Origin: Madurella fahalii
Lineage: Eukaryota > Ascomycota > Sordariomycetes > Sordariales
Length of the DNA stretch: 64,000 nt
Direction: 5' to 3'
NCBI GenBank assembly: GCA_029876055.1
Contig: CM056876.1
Coordinates: 4,898,001-4,962,000 of the forward strand
Shown here: positions 1 through 11,891 of the stretch, in pieces
Numbering within the stretch: the stretch's first letter is position 1
Layout of the letters: each line of letters starts with the position of its first letter
Position numbers and translations under genes: made by a program
Notes under the pieces: model-generated
What the model was told of the DNA's origin: nothing
What the model saw: only the letters and a program-made list of their open reading frames with translations
Database searches by the model: none

Positions 1-991
1 CGCCATGATGACTTCTGCTTCAGGGATCGACAGACCAGTTGAGTGTTGGCACTTGTCCGTGAGCAGTTGAGATTCGTAGCCTGGCTCTCTCGACTGAACA
101 CGAACAGGATATCGACGACTCTTATGCGGGACTAGGCGTCTTTTCTACGGAATACAGCTTCATCATCTCTAGCTCGTCGCCTAGCCCCATATCTCGCAGC
201 CTCACGTTTGCTTTCCGTGAATGCACAATACAAGGCAATTTACTCTGGTCCAGTACATGTGCGTCAGCTACCGTTACAACCGGGTACGGAGCGGCTAGAC
301 CGTGCCTAGCCCCAATTAGTATTTCTCCGTAGTCAGATAAGGTTGCCTCGGGGCTGACCAACCTAGGACGAATTCGACACCGAGGTAGTTTCCAACTACG
401 TGGATACTCCGGTCCACCGTTGGGCTGCACGCAACAGATGGGAGCCGGACTTTTCAAAACTCGGATCTCGCCCGTTTTCCTTCGATTACACGATCTGGCT
501 TGATCGAGATCTTGCCTTGATCGTACTCGGGTTGATAAACAGAGGTACCTTTGCGCAAGAGGCTATGCAAGCGGCTAGGGAGCTTGTCACGGATTAGAAA
601 GCGGTGGTGAGTTTTGACGCTGACAGGTCTGCCACAAGGGGGGTGATGATGGCCAGAGGCAGGATGACCGCAAAGCATCTCGGAGGATGTCTCCGAAATA
701 CCTCATACAACAGCACAAGATTGCAGAGATTCTGGTTATCCTTCTCAAAAATGCAAAGGGCGCAGTAGTCGGGCAGGAAAATCAAAAACAGCGAAGGGGG
801 TAGATGAAAAGTGCAGAAACAACAAAAGATGCCAAGCTCGCTTCTCCGGGCCGTCCCGCGTTCGCATGATTTACCGTACCCGAAATTTCACATTTTTGAA
901 GACGCTAGTCCTAATACGATCAGAAGCTGCAAGATTGAGAAATTCATAGCCTCTAACGTGTACAATGCAAAGCATCCCCTAGTACCGACGC
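1..991. other. Intergenic, no supported gene
   Basis: Only short unconnected open frames are present (longest 111 codons on the minus strand). None has a recognisable motif, and no splice signals join them. The right end is the 3' flank of the FAD monooxygenase. Confidence 0.5.
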
Positions 992-3639
992 CTAGTACTC
1001 CCCAGCCTTCTCCACCAGAAAGCCGCCCAAGTATTCCGCAACCTTATCCGACTCCTCGGGCCACGCGCTCATGCCGACCACCAAATCCGGCCTCACCACC
1101 ACCAGACTGCCACGCGCGTGGTTGACGTCGTACCAGTAGTGCGCGTCCTCATCCGGGGCGCGGTCGTCGAACACGATCGTCGCCACATCCTTGATGCCCG
1201 CGAGCTCGGGCCCGTCCAACAGCCCCTCGGCCTCGTGCGGCAGCGCCTTGACGATGAGCAGCACGTTGAAGCGCTGGCGCCCGCCAAAGCGGCGGTAGAA
1301 GCCGCGCGGGCCGGCGATGCCCTCGGACGACAGGCGCGCGATCTGCTCACGCACGGGGCCCTGCAGGTCCGACGCGAACACGAGCACGTGGAACTTGTCG
1401 ACGCCCGTCATGCAATCGTACATCCAGCCGGTGCGGTCCTGGTCGAAGCAGACGCGCGGGCTGGGCGCGCGGGCGCCGTTGATGAGGCTGGTGGGCGGCG
1501 CGGCCGTCTTGCCCGCCGACGCGGGGTGGTTGGGCGGGCAGATGGCCGACTCGACGATGGGGCCCTCGACGCCGAGCAGGAACTTGGCGTTGCGGTGGAA
1601 GAAGGACCCCAGCCAGCGCTTGTCGGCCTCGGTGGTGCCGTCCAGGACGGGCAGGTTCTCGTCGTGCGACTCGATCTTCTCGTCTAGCCCGCGCAGCTCG
1701 GCCAGAGGGAGATTGAGGCTGCAGATGAACCGTAGGTAGGCGCCCGAGGCGCGGATGACACGGTTGGCGAATAGTCGCCGCTCCGAGTCGTAAGTGGGGA
1801 GCAGGATGTCAGGCTTGGCAGTGCCGTTGATGCTCATCCCGAGCTTCCAGCCGAGGTTGGCGGCGTCGTAGATGGACGAGTTGAGACCGAACGCCCCAAG
1901 GACGCTGTGCACGTGGCTGGATGGGGGTTGTCAGTATGAGGATGCCGCGAATGGTTTTTTTTTTTTTTTTTTTTTGATTTGACTTACGCCGCGTCACCGC
2001 CAATGTGGACTCTTTGGTCGGGGCTAGAGTAGTATCTCGCTACGCGCTCGTTGACTTTGCTCGGGTGATTTGCGTTAGCGTTGTCATCCCTAGTGGAGAG
2101 GGGGGGGGAATAGGCGGGTGCGGAACACATACCCCTCCAGACAGCGAACCAGCTCATGGGCGAATCAAACTCCACTTTCCAAGGTGACATAACCTTGTTT
2201 AGGTGCTCCAGTGCCTCCTCAGGGGTGATGGCATGGTCGTGAACCTGCGTTTCCCCGACTTTGGAGTGGTGGTTGTGATTGCCGTTGACATTACCGTTGA
2301 TGTTACCATTGACGTGACCGTTGCCATTGACATGTCCGTTGCCATTGACATGGCCGTTGCCATTGACGTGGCCGTTGCGCTGCTCTTTGCGTCTTGCCGC
2401 GATCTTGGCTGCTCTTTCGCCGGTGATCTGGACGTAGAATCTTTGTGGCGGATCTTGTCAGCTCGGGGAATCATCGCGCACAAGGAATGATTAACATACC
2501 GTGTATAACCATCCTCGCGAGGGATGATGATAGCGCCACCGTACTCGCGGCTGATCACGATGCTACCCACTGAGTCAGTCCTCCGCTTGTGGAAGAGAAA
2601 AGAACGAAAAAAAGAAGGCCGCGGGTTTCATGCTACTCACCAGAAACCGAGGATGTATGGAAAATCTGTCTTGAACTGGCAATCCATGATAGCCCAGAAA
2701 CAGTCTGTCGCCAAACCGTCGAACGGAATGTCCAACTTCTGGCGGATCTTGCTCGACGCGCCCTCAGCGCCGATAAGGTACTTGGCACGTACGGTTTCGG
2801 TGCCTCCAGTCTTCACATTTTTCAACGTCGCCGTCACTGGGTGCGAAACGCCCGCATGTTCCCTGACTTGAAAGTCATCGACGGTGGTGGAGCGTTCCAC
2901 TAGAACCTTGTGACGAAGAAGATCTCGAATGTATATCTTCTCGATCTGGCCCTGCGTGATAATGTGGATTCCCTTGTATCTTGAATCGCAAAACGAGCTG
3001 GGGCCGTGGAAAAGCTTCATGCCGTTGCGGTACAAGACCGTTGAGTTGAGAATTGGCCCTTCCTCGGAAGCTTCGTGGCCGACGCCCCACGCTTGGAGAT
3101 ACTCAACCGCCCTTGGCTGGAGCCCATCGGCTCTTCCTGCTAAGCAGGGGGCCTCGGCTTTGTCTGTATGCACGCGCTTTAGCCAAGGTCTGGGTCGCCT
3201 GTTTGAAATGTTGCGTACCAACGATCCGGAAGCTGATTCCCTGCCGGGCGAGATTCATGGCGACTTCCAGGCCAAAGGGGCCAGCTGTCGACGCGTTCCC
3301 GTCAGCACCATTCATCGCATGTGCAGTGAGTTGCTGGCATTATTCACCCCCGCAGATAAGCACATCAACGTCGCTCTCGGGCTTCCACCAGGACGGTTTC
3401 TCCTTGCCCGATTCGGTGCCATTGTACAGGTTCGGCCAGCTGCGAAGCTGCGAGATGCCACTGCCAATTCCATTTCCCACAGTTGAAGTTGGTTTCTCGT
3501 CGTCTACCGGCAACTCGTAGTGCGACGCCTCGCCAAGATGATTGGAGTAGTGCTTCTCGTCAGCCCAGGCCGGGATGGGCGAGTCGGCCGGGGCCATGAA
3601 GCCATGCTTCCAGGTGTATGGGGGCAGGGATCTAGCCAT
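992..3639 (-). CDS. FAD-dependent phenol 2-monooxygenase-type hydroxylase
   Basis: Predicted to hydroxylate an aromatic substrate using FAD and NAD(P)H. Seven exons fit in frame (3639-3348, 3284-3219, 3163-2641, 2580-2500, 2440-2133, 2054-1988, 1916-992), giving about 753 residues. The FAD-binding GxGxxG (CGAGPFGLEVA, near residue 97) is only formed after splicing exons 1 and 2, which supports the model. Next come the PHOX-type PCLAGRADGLQPRA stretch (after splicing exons 2-3), the IGAEGASSKIR motif and the second FAD motif GGDAAHVHSVLGAFGLN across exons 6-7. The last roughly 300 residues resemble the thioredoxin-like dimerisation domain of phenol hydroxylases. Two oddities: an Asn-Gly-His-Val repeat near residues 339-372, and a second FAD motif lacking the usual GGQG/AGQG. 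The family call is firm; the substrate is unknown. It is probably part of the neighbouring biosynthetic group, but about 10 kb separates it from the core. Confidence 0.88.
1955..1975. repeat. T21 homopolymer in an intron
   Basis: A run of 21 T lies in the last intron of the FAD monooxygenase (an A-run on the coding strand). Confidence 0.95.
2281..2378 (-). repeat. 18-bp coding minisatellite (Asn-Gly-His-Val-Asn-Gly)
   Basis: Four near-perfect 18-bp units plus degenerate ones lie inside exon 5 of the FAD monooxygenase. They keep frame and encode NGHVNG repeats followed by NINGNVNGNHNHH. Since 18 is a multiple of 3, copy-number changes would not break the gene. Confidence 0.9.
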
Positions 3640-5366
3640 GTTGGCTGTAGAAGCTCTCTGAGGAATGATTTGCGTCAGCGGGGAGAAAAAAAATACAATT
3701 AAGAGTAAAGCTTCCAGGCCCAAGCACTTGCGTCCGCGGGTTGCCGCCCGCGGCGTCAGCTTTCCAGAAAAGGATATAAAAGATGTACTCCGGTCCCACC
3801 AAAACGACTACTAGCAAAAGTTCCTTTCAACTCCGCACCGGCACGATGCGTCGCTCAGACTTCATCTTCAGGACTTTCCCGAACATCTCACATGCTCTTT
3901 GCAGATGTTCTCTGACATCGAACCACGCCGAGAGATAAGACCACAAACTGCGCCGGATATTGTGGGACCAGAGTTCCGGGGCCGGGGCTACGGGAGCGTC
4001 TACGCGAGACTGTGTGGGATGCTGCGTTACGTGGCCTAGGCCCTGGAGCCTATAGGGAAAATATCCTCCCGCTCGCAAAAACGCCGTCCCTGGTCGTCTA
4101 CTCGGACTTTCGCGTTGCGGGCGATGATCTGACTCAGAAGCGCGCGGACCCCATGGTTCACTGGCAATCCTATCACCTAGAATCGTACAGCAGGATGCAA
4201 CCGAGAGGCACCGGGAAGTCTCGAGTCGCTTAGCATCAGCAGAGGGGCATGCATGGAGGGTCGTATGCCAAGGGGGACGTTGACATTCGACCCGGATGAC
4301 GGTGTTGTGCCCTGCAGTCGAATTAAGCTGTACCTCAGGGATGCGACTGCGCCTGCAACCGCAGAACCATGCATAATCGTGTTCGGAACGCGGAAGACTG
4401 GAGAGTCTGATGATGATCTGACACGTGCTAGGATCGTGGGGGTTTCGAGTTCGGATCAGCGGTGTACAGTACAAGGCTTGGAGAGCCTGCAGGAAGGTTA
4501 ACAATTGAAGGCTGGATATGGTTTCTGGCCAACCGGGCCAATACTAGGTCCCATAGTCGTGCTTTATCCAGCCGCCAGTGGTTTCTCAGATTGACCACTT
4601 GCATCTTCCCGTTTGATTTTGCGCCCCAAGATTGCCATCTTTTCCAGATGGCATTTTCATCACGGCCGCCGCTGCGGCGCAGCATAAGGTAAGCATAGCC
4701 GTGGCGGAGTTGCTGGGCATCCTAAATCTTCATTTCTACAGGCACGAGAAGGGGGTTCGGTGACAGGGCCGATGGGTGACTGCGTCGGTTCATCTCCGTA
4801 ACCCCTATCCTGTTTTGGGGTGCTGCTCTCTTCTCTCTCCTGGTTCGCTCGGTGGGCCGTTGGAATATGATTAGCTTCTGCTTTGTCATTTGGATAGAGC
4901 CCACTTGAACTGGTACCCTATTGGTCATGAAAACTTGCGCATCAGCCTAGCTCGGAGCTCGGTACACTAGTCCTAACGAATGGTACTGTTGCGTGTACAT
5001 TGGATTACTCTACAAACGTGCCCTTGGTAAGGTATGTACTGTACAAATCCACACCGAGGTTACAGCGAATTGTACATTACTGTGCCGTGTAGCGGAGAAA
5101 GATGTTTTACTGTCTGAATTCATCCTTGGCAACTAAGAATCAGTAGTAAACAGGCTCTTCGCTCTACCTATCAGTTGCATTCACGACACGGTGTCGAGTA
5201 ATTTGTTACAGCCAATCATCGCATATCTATTATCGAGTAGCAGCTAGAGGATTGTAAACAGCCCTAGCTATATGCGTGCTGTATAATGGTTGCGCGCCAG
5301 GCTATGTACATGCAGGCAACCATGAATGGACAGGCCTCGCTTTGCTACACCAACGTTGACCGTTAC
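3640..5366. other. Intergenic, 5' flank of the monooxygenase and 3' flank of the secreted-protein gene
   Basis: An AT-rich TATA-like patch (GATATAAAAG) sits near 3772, about 130 bp upstream of the monooxygenase start. A 225-codon minus-strand open frame spans 3827-4504 but shows no family motif and no splice support. The rest, up to 5366, looks featureless. Confidence 0.5.
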
Positions 5367-6332
5367 TTAGTCCTGGCGCACCTCGTACCAGATGCTAAAA
5401 GCGTCGATATCGACGCCGGTGTGCCTCCCAGCAGCGTCAATGACGGCCGATGCATTCCGAATACCGTTCTCGTGGGAGATGTCTGCGGCTGTAGTTGACG
5501 GTCGACGTTAGCAAAATTGAGGAAAAAACACTTGGGTGTGATACGAAGCGGTCACTTACCGAAGGTGAATCCGACCTCGCAGCGCCAGTTCGTCCAGGCA
5601 ACAACCGTCTCGTTAGCGATGAGGGTTTGCTGGCCAATGATCTCACCCCACCAGCCCATGTAGGTGCCACCGCCGGGAATGGGGATCACAGGGGTGCCTA
5701 TGGGACGCCAATCGTTGCGTTAGTCTTACTCGTTCTTGGGAGAGAGAAAAAAAAAAGCAGCGGTGTAGACTGACTTGGATCCTGCATCATCATGGAGTAA
5801 AACGAGCCATCGGGATACTCCTCATACGCGCCCAGCTGAACCATGGAAAGTCAGTACCAGAGAGCAAAGCCATGTTTCCACCCGCGCAGCCAGGTGTGAC
5901 GTACCACTTCCCGAATCTGAAAGTATCCAGCTGGGCCGCTGAAGTTAAAAGTACGGGTGGCGCCGGGAACACCGTCCTGACCGGTGGTCTCGAACGGAGT
6001 GAGACCGCCTTGGTACTGGACGTCAAAGACTTGAAACCGTAATGGATCATGTCAGCCATATTGATGCCATATTGATGCGGGACTTGGCATGCCACCAACG
6101 GGTCACACCAGTAATGCTACTTACACTTGCCCATGATGTTCCGGACCTCAACGGCGGGTGCGCCGATCACTCCAAAAGTAGTCAAGTTCTTGAAGGTAGC
6201 ACCACGCGGGCAGCGGCAGGGCCGATTCTCGACACCACACGGGGGGAGCCGGCGCCTGTCAACTTCGCCGCTGGGCGTGCACAGGGCCAGGGCAGGAGCC
6301 AAGCAGGCGAACAGAATGCTGGAGAGGCGCAT
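5367..6332 (-). CDS. Small secreted protein of unknown function
   Basis: Five exons (6332-6125, 6029-5905, 5835-5775, 5697-5560, 5488-5367) join in frame to give about 217 residues. The N-terminus MRLSSILFACLAPALALCTP reads as a cleavable signal peptide, so export is likely. The mature part has four cysteines near the N-terminus (CGVENRPCRC plus one upstream), one more in NWRCEVGF, and hydrophobic/aromatic segments such as TYMGWWGEIIGQQ and DAFSIWYEV. The pattern is compatible with a small beta-rich or SRPBCC-like ligand-binding fold, but that is a weak guess. It lies on the same strand as the monooxygenase, next to the putative biosynthetic group, and a role there is possible but unproven. 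All four introns have GT-AG ends and good phase, so the gene itself is well supported. Confidence 0.75.
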
Positions 6333-6932
6333 GTTTTTCGCTTGTCCTTTTTTTTTAAACTTGGGTGAGCGAGCGTCGATTCCTACGATAAGCGGGAAGC
6401 AGGAGGTGCAGCGGCCGTGCAGTGTTGCAGCGTGTTGCGAGTGGTGCAGCCTTGTGCAATCTGAGGTGCATGAACGGAGATCCCTTCTACAACCGAGTCG
6501 TGCCGGTACAAATACAATTCAGTTTACGCAGGTCCGGTGGCCTTTACCTTGCTGTTTGGACGCCGGTCCCAACGCCTTTCCGCAGGGCCTTCTGTTGTGC
6601 CATCTCTAGTGCGAGCTGAAAAGGAGGGTGCCTGCACAAGTCATTTCCCAGAATCTGGGCCCTTGGTTCCCTTGGAGCCAGCCAAGCCAAAAGCGTGGCG
6701 GAGGCGAGTGCCCAGACGGCTCAGCTCGCCAGAGGGTTGACGCCGATTGGATCGGGGCCGCCTTGGAATGTTTGTCTTTTACTGCAATGGTACTCGGGCT
6801 TGGCTAACAGGTTTTGCTGGGTTTGCTGGTTTTGCTGGTATGCTGTGCGAACCTTGAGGTGCCTGTCACGCCCCCGGCAGCCTCGGCGGGAAGTTGCATG
6901 GTCCGAGTAAATCCGACCCAGCCTCACCTTCC

Positions 6933-7060
6933 CACCTACAGTACCATACCACAGTACCCTACATACCACAGTACCCTACCACAGTACCCTTACTACAGTA
7001 CCCTACCACAGTACCCTACCACAGTACCTTACCACAGTACCTTACCACCACCCACTACCA
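6933..7060. repeat. GTACCCTACCACA minisatellite
   Basis: About nine tandem, slightly diverged copies of an 11-14 bp unit centred on ACAGTACCCTACC; the last copies have CTT for CCT. Every unit carries the GTAC palindrome. It is not the TTAGGG telomere repeat. Confidence 0.9.
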
Positions 7061-7959
7061 CCCACCTAACAACCCGCACTACCACCCGCCTTCCCACCTA
7101 CCCCTCAACACCCTCACGTGTTGTGTGATGGGGAGGTGACCCGGTAACCTGGCCACCGAGTTCATCTTGGCGTGTGGTGACTAAGAAAAACGTGGCGCTT
7201 CGCCAGGAGCAGGAGCACGACAGGGGGTTTTCTGGTTCATGACGCGTTCTCTACCACAAATGCAACTGCCCGACCCCGAGTCGGTGTCGAACGGAGGATC
7301 CCGGACCGTCATTTCTGTCAGGCCATCATTTGCCGCGAGATCCGTGCTCTTGAAAGGACAAGGTTGTGAGGGAAGATTGGCTACCCGCGAGAGAGACCCG
7401 CCGGCGGCTTGTTGTGCAATTGGCTTGCGGGCGCGCAGAGGGACGCAGTTGGGAGCGCTCTCCTCCTTGACGTCGCATTCGCTTTGCGCTACGGCTAGTT
7501 CGCGTTGCCCTACCTCAGCAGTGCAACCGTCGGAGAGCCCCGCGTTGTCTATTCGGGTCAAAGTTGGCGAGGGATGCTTTGCTGGCGAGCTCAATCCCTT
7601 ATCCTGCATGACAGCACTAGCTGCACTGCAGCCTCAGATCGCGGGCGCCTGCGGATAACGTTATTATCGTGCTTACGGCGGGTGGGGCCGATTCCAGAAC
7701 AATGTCAGGCCCAAGCGAGAACAGGGTCTCGACAGGGCCCGTTTACGCTAATGATAAACTAAGTAAGCCAAATCAGACTTCAAAGTTCACGCACATCATC
7801 AAGCCAAGCGACGCCAAGTCATGCCAAGCCAAGCCAGCTACGCAACAGGGTTCGCCCAGTTGACCCGAATTGATTTGTCTTATTTTTATTTTTATCTTTC
7901 TCTTGGCCGAGTAGATACGAAGAAAAGAGGGGGAAACGGGGAATGGGAGGAAAGGAAGA

Positions 7960-8040
7960 AGCGGGAGGAAAAAAAAAAAAAGGAAAGAAAGAAAGAAAGA
8001 AAACAAACAAAACAAAACAAAACAGACAAAAGAAAACAGA
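7960..8040. repeat. Purine-rich low-complexity tract
   Basis: A poly-A stretch passes into AAAG repeats and then AAAC/AAAAC repeats on the plus strand. Confidence 0.85.
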
Positions 8041-8654
8041 CAGCATCATCGTATCGGCGTTGTCTGCAGTGTCTGCAGTGGCTGCGGCGTCTGCAGCGTT
8101 CTGTATCATGGGCCGAGGTTGAGTGATGGTTCTGCGCCTGTTCGGGCTGAGTCAAATGCTGTGTAAGGTACATTGCCTGCCAATCTGACTGCGCAGGAAC
8201 CCACAATAAGATCCATCCCTCATCCTGCCTGTGCCTGGCGAAGATACATCGGTGCTATGTTCGGATAAATAAGCAGTAGCGTGGCGCACCGTTTCAGGGA
8301 ATCTCCGAACCTAATTCGCATCGGAACGGGAGCTTCTGCCGGGGCCGTAGGCATGTTTGGTTTCGAGGGCCTGTACCCTTTTCCATCAGGATCTGGTCCT
8401 GGCAGCCCTGCCACCACCACCACCGCCCAGCCAAGCATGGATCCTATGTACCACAAACTACGCATAGGCTGCAGGTCGGGTGGCCTGCGAAATGTGGGGG
8501 CCGCTCCGCCGTATCTTAGATATCATCGACCACCCTGTCTGCTCCGCAGACCTGCCAATGGTCTAAGGACCTTTGCTGCCCATGTTATGTTGTTCCATTC
8601 GCGCTTTCTCGTCCGGCACCGGCATGAAGCGTTTCCGACCTCAGAGGTAGTACC

Positions 8655-10492
8655 ATGAAAGTCAAGCGAAGATGGTCCCCGCAAGAAGACCAAGTGCTGC
8701 GGCAGGAATTACGAAAACAACTTGCCAGTACGTCGTTCCCTTGCCCCACCCTGTCAGCCGTCCGTCCCAGGATTATCACCCCGTTCCCACCCCCAAATCT
8801 CTGTTTTAGCTCTGGTGGCTTTTGAGGCTCAAGCATTCTTATTTGTGTTTTTTTTTCCCGGTTGGCACAGAACCTACCGGCAAAGGCAACACCATCAACT
8901 GGAGCGAAGTGGCAAAGCAACTACCGGGCCGCAACAACAAAGATTGCCGGAAACGATATCTCAACGAAATGGCGGGCACCTTGAAGAAGGTTCGTATTTG
9001 CTTCGACGCCACGTCGTCTCGTCTTATCTCGTCTCGTCTCGTCCGGATACTGACCCGACATGCCAACCCCTCCAGGGACCGTGGTCACAAGAAGAAGATG
9101 CAAAGCTCAAGAAGCTCGTGGCCGAGCATGGCCTATCCTGGGTAGCAGTCTCCCAGGCTATGGGGACGCGAAGCGCCGACCGTAAGTCTTGCGATTGTGA
9201 TAAAGTCGGTCGATCTCGGCGGCGAGGACATGGTACTAAACCGATGATAGAATGCTCAAAGAGATGGAATCACTCCCTCAACCCAGAGCTAGACCGCCAG
9301 CCATGGCAAGATCAAGAAGTATGTATGTCTTCCGTTCCGGAGCCGACTAGTCGATCAAACGACGGGGTGACTGACACTTCGACCTTTTCTCGCTCTGCAG
9401 AATCAAAGATTATTACGGGCGTTGGCAACGCATGGCACCAGCTGGAAGGACATCCAGGAGAAGCACTTCCCAGCTCGGTCTGCGAACAATGTGAAGAACC
9501 AGTGAGTCAACAATGCTTCCTTCTTTTTCCGTTTTTCTTTTTTTTCTCCTCATATACCAGGCGCTGGAGGAGGGAAAAGAAAGAAGAAGTAGAAGAAGAA
9601 AAAAAGAAAAGAAAAGAAAGAAAGGAAAAAGGGAAGAGGCTGACTTGCAAATGAAATAAACAGGTATACCATATTGATGCGTCGAGGTGTCGTTCTGGCG
9701 GAAGATGTTCCTCCATGTTGTCCGACGCGTACTAGCGGAAAGGGCGCAGGCGCTTCTTCGTCCCGTGCTGTGTCTCCAGATGCGATGCACTCGCCCTCGC
9801 CTGACGCGTCATCCATCACAGTGTCAAGCGGCCCGATGATTCAACCGTCGCCGGATAGGACATTGCAACACGACGGCATGAGCAACAGCGATCCCATCTC
9901 GAGCGACGGCATCATGGATATTGACGCATACCGCCCGAGTTTCATGGACGAGCACGACCACAGCTACGCCTTCCTGACCCCAATGGGCGGCGTCGACGAC
10001 GGGTTTAACACAGACTTTAGCGAGGCGTTTGGCGTTAAGTACGGTGACCAGAGCACTGTGCATGGAAGCGACTGCCCGGACATATGCACGCCGCTCTCGG
10101 CTGCCTTTTCAAACTCGGGGGTTGGCGTGGTGGGTGACAACGACTCAGTCAATGGGAGCTGTCCAAACAGTGAAGGTTCGGACGGTAGCAGGTTATCCTG
10201 GCCCATGTATCCCATCATGGTGTCGGATATGGATATGGATATGGGAGGCGCAGGAATCGCAAAGCCCAGACAAGGTCCCGCGCTGTCGGTGGTGCCACGA
10301 TCGTCGTCGGTCGCGGACAGCCTATCCTCAAAAGGCGACGTGCACATGATTCCTCAACCGTCGGTCGGTGGCGATGTGAGTCCGAGGTCGCGCATGACCA
10401 TCGTGGTCGATGAGGCCAGGCCAGAGACGCTGGTGGAGGTGATGAAGGTGCTCATGGAGTCTCAGGCTCGGGTAGAGTTTCGGCGTGGGTGA
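8655..10492 (+). CDS. Three-repeat Myb-type transcription factor
   Basis: Probable nuclear DNA-binding regulator. Six exons (8655-8727, 8871-8989, 9076-9181, 9251-9318, 9401-9501, 9664-10492) give about 431 residues. Splicing produces three consecutive SANT/Myb repeats: residues about 5-64 (RRWSPQEDQVL to RKRYLNEM), 65-117 (GPWSQEEDAKL to SKRWNHSL) and 118-170 (PWQDQENQRL to NNVKNQYTILMRRG). Each keeps the spaced Trp/aromatic pattern expected of the fold. The remaining 260 residues are Ser/Asp/Gly-rich and low-complexity, as in an activation region. The first repeat has a longer loop (TGKGNTINW). It lies between the monooxygenase and the P450/reductase/NRPS-like genes, so a pathway-specific role is plausible but inferred only from position. 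Confidence 0.85.
9004..9044. repeat. (TCTCG)n-like pentanucleotide repeat in Myb intron 2
   Basis: Imperfect repeats of CGTCTCGTCTTATCTCG type fill much of the second intron of the Myb gene. Confidence 0.8.
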
Positions 10493-11891
10493 CTGGGAAA
10501 GGCGGCTAAGAGAGGCAACTAGAGTGATGAGTATTTGCTTAACCAAAAGAGGGGTCTTGTCTTCAACGCCATACTTATATATTTAAATAGCTTTGTGCGG
10601 CCGTTCTGTCGATTGATTAGAAGAGGGGAAATGCGAAAAAGGTTACTTTGAAGACACCTCCTACATTACGTATGCTGTCGACGCCGCGCTGGGCCGCCCT
10701 ACGTTTCTCCGCAGATCTACGTCGCTCAGCAGAGTACTACTCCGGACGCTTGCCGCCCAGTTCATATTACCTGCCTGTCGCAGCTACACGGAGCTTCCAT
10801 CGATGGGGACCCCTACTGCCAACGGCCCAACCAGAATCCAGCACGGAGCCGCTCCAGGCGGGATGGTTAAAAAAAAAATAGAAAAAAAAATAGAGTGAAG
10901 CCGCGTGTGTCTTTGATATAGTTGTCGCAGAGACAGGTTATTACATTTGCGCTTACCCTCTTTTTTCTTTTCTTATTTTTTGGTTAATTTTCATTAAGAA
11001 AAAAATCCATGTAAATCAATACTAAGTTCTTTATCTTTCCCTTTTGCTTTTTCCGCTAGAGTGGTCTAGGGCTTACTCCCTTACGCATAGCATCCATTTA
11101 CTGTACTACTAAGTCAAAGTAGCGTATACGGGAGGCTGCTTAGTCTGTGATGATTCAACGCGACTTTGAATTTCCTAAACAGGGCGGGCTCACGGAAGAG
11201 GGCCAGAATGCTCTTCCGGCTGCAGGGGCTCTGAGCAGAATGCACTACACCAGCCTCTTTGCCCAGCTACTTGGCACATAAGTGAATACGTCAGCTCTGG
11301 CCTTGGCTCATGCCCCGACAGCGGCGCACACGCGCCCTTGAGACGATTCACTCTTACACCGCTATCTGACACGGGTCGGAGTTACGAGGCGACCCAGTCA
11401 GTACCAGTGGCGCCGGGGGTGGCTTGCTGCGTGAGTGCGGCGCTGGCGTCTCGGGAAGCCGGCAGAGCCCTGTCGCACGACATATCGTTTCCGATGGCGA
11501 ACCAAATTACCAATGCGCACGGAGCCGCTGCTGTAACCAAGGTTCTTCTGCGCTCGGCCGATCTGCGCAGCCACTACCTCCGAGATTGGCATACTCTGGT
11601 TCCGATGCGCCAACCCTCCGAGTCCGCATGCTGACAAATTTGCCACCACGGTGCAGGCCTGCGAAGGAAACCGGAAGCCCGAGCGCTAAATCCGAAGCAC
11701 AACAGAAGCACAACCGGGACGAGAGCCGGGGGCCGGCATTGCCAAGTGCAAACAAACATCATCGTGCAGCCGAGGAGGAGGACCAAGAACTGACATTATC
11801 CTAGGATCAAACAAGAGAGTAAGAAGGCGGACGGAAGTTCACCCGCACACGAAAAGGCGCAATTTTTACACTTTGATAATCCTTACGTAGC
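10493..11891. other. Intergenic, no supported gene
   Basis: Contains A/T-rich patches near 10865-11050, probably the 3' flank of the Myb gene. Open frames of up to 126 codons near 11424-11804 show no motif and have overlapping shadows on the other strand. Confidence 0.5.

Larger units (their letters stand above)
6333..8654. other. Long repeat-bearing intergenic region
   Basis: No supported gene in 2.3 kb. It holds a TTTGCTGG micro-repeat (about 6812-6840), the GTAC minisatellite (6933-7060), a purine-rich low-complexity tract (7960-8040) and a cluster of CTGCAG-like hexamers (about 8063-8100). Its right end is the promoter side of the Myb gene. Confidence 0.6.

Noticed and set aside
6894..7139. 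Thr/Tyr/Pro-rich frames over the minisatellite
   Set aside because: Their sequence is just the translated tandem repeat; no conserved flanks.
7181..7658. Opposed 139-142-codon frames in the Myb upstream region
   Set aside because: Mutually overlapping frames on opposite strands without motifs, as expected by chance in GC-rich DNA.
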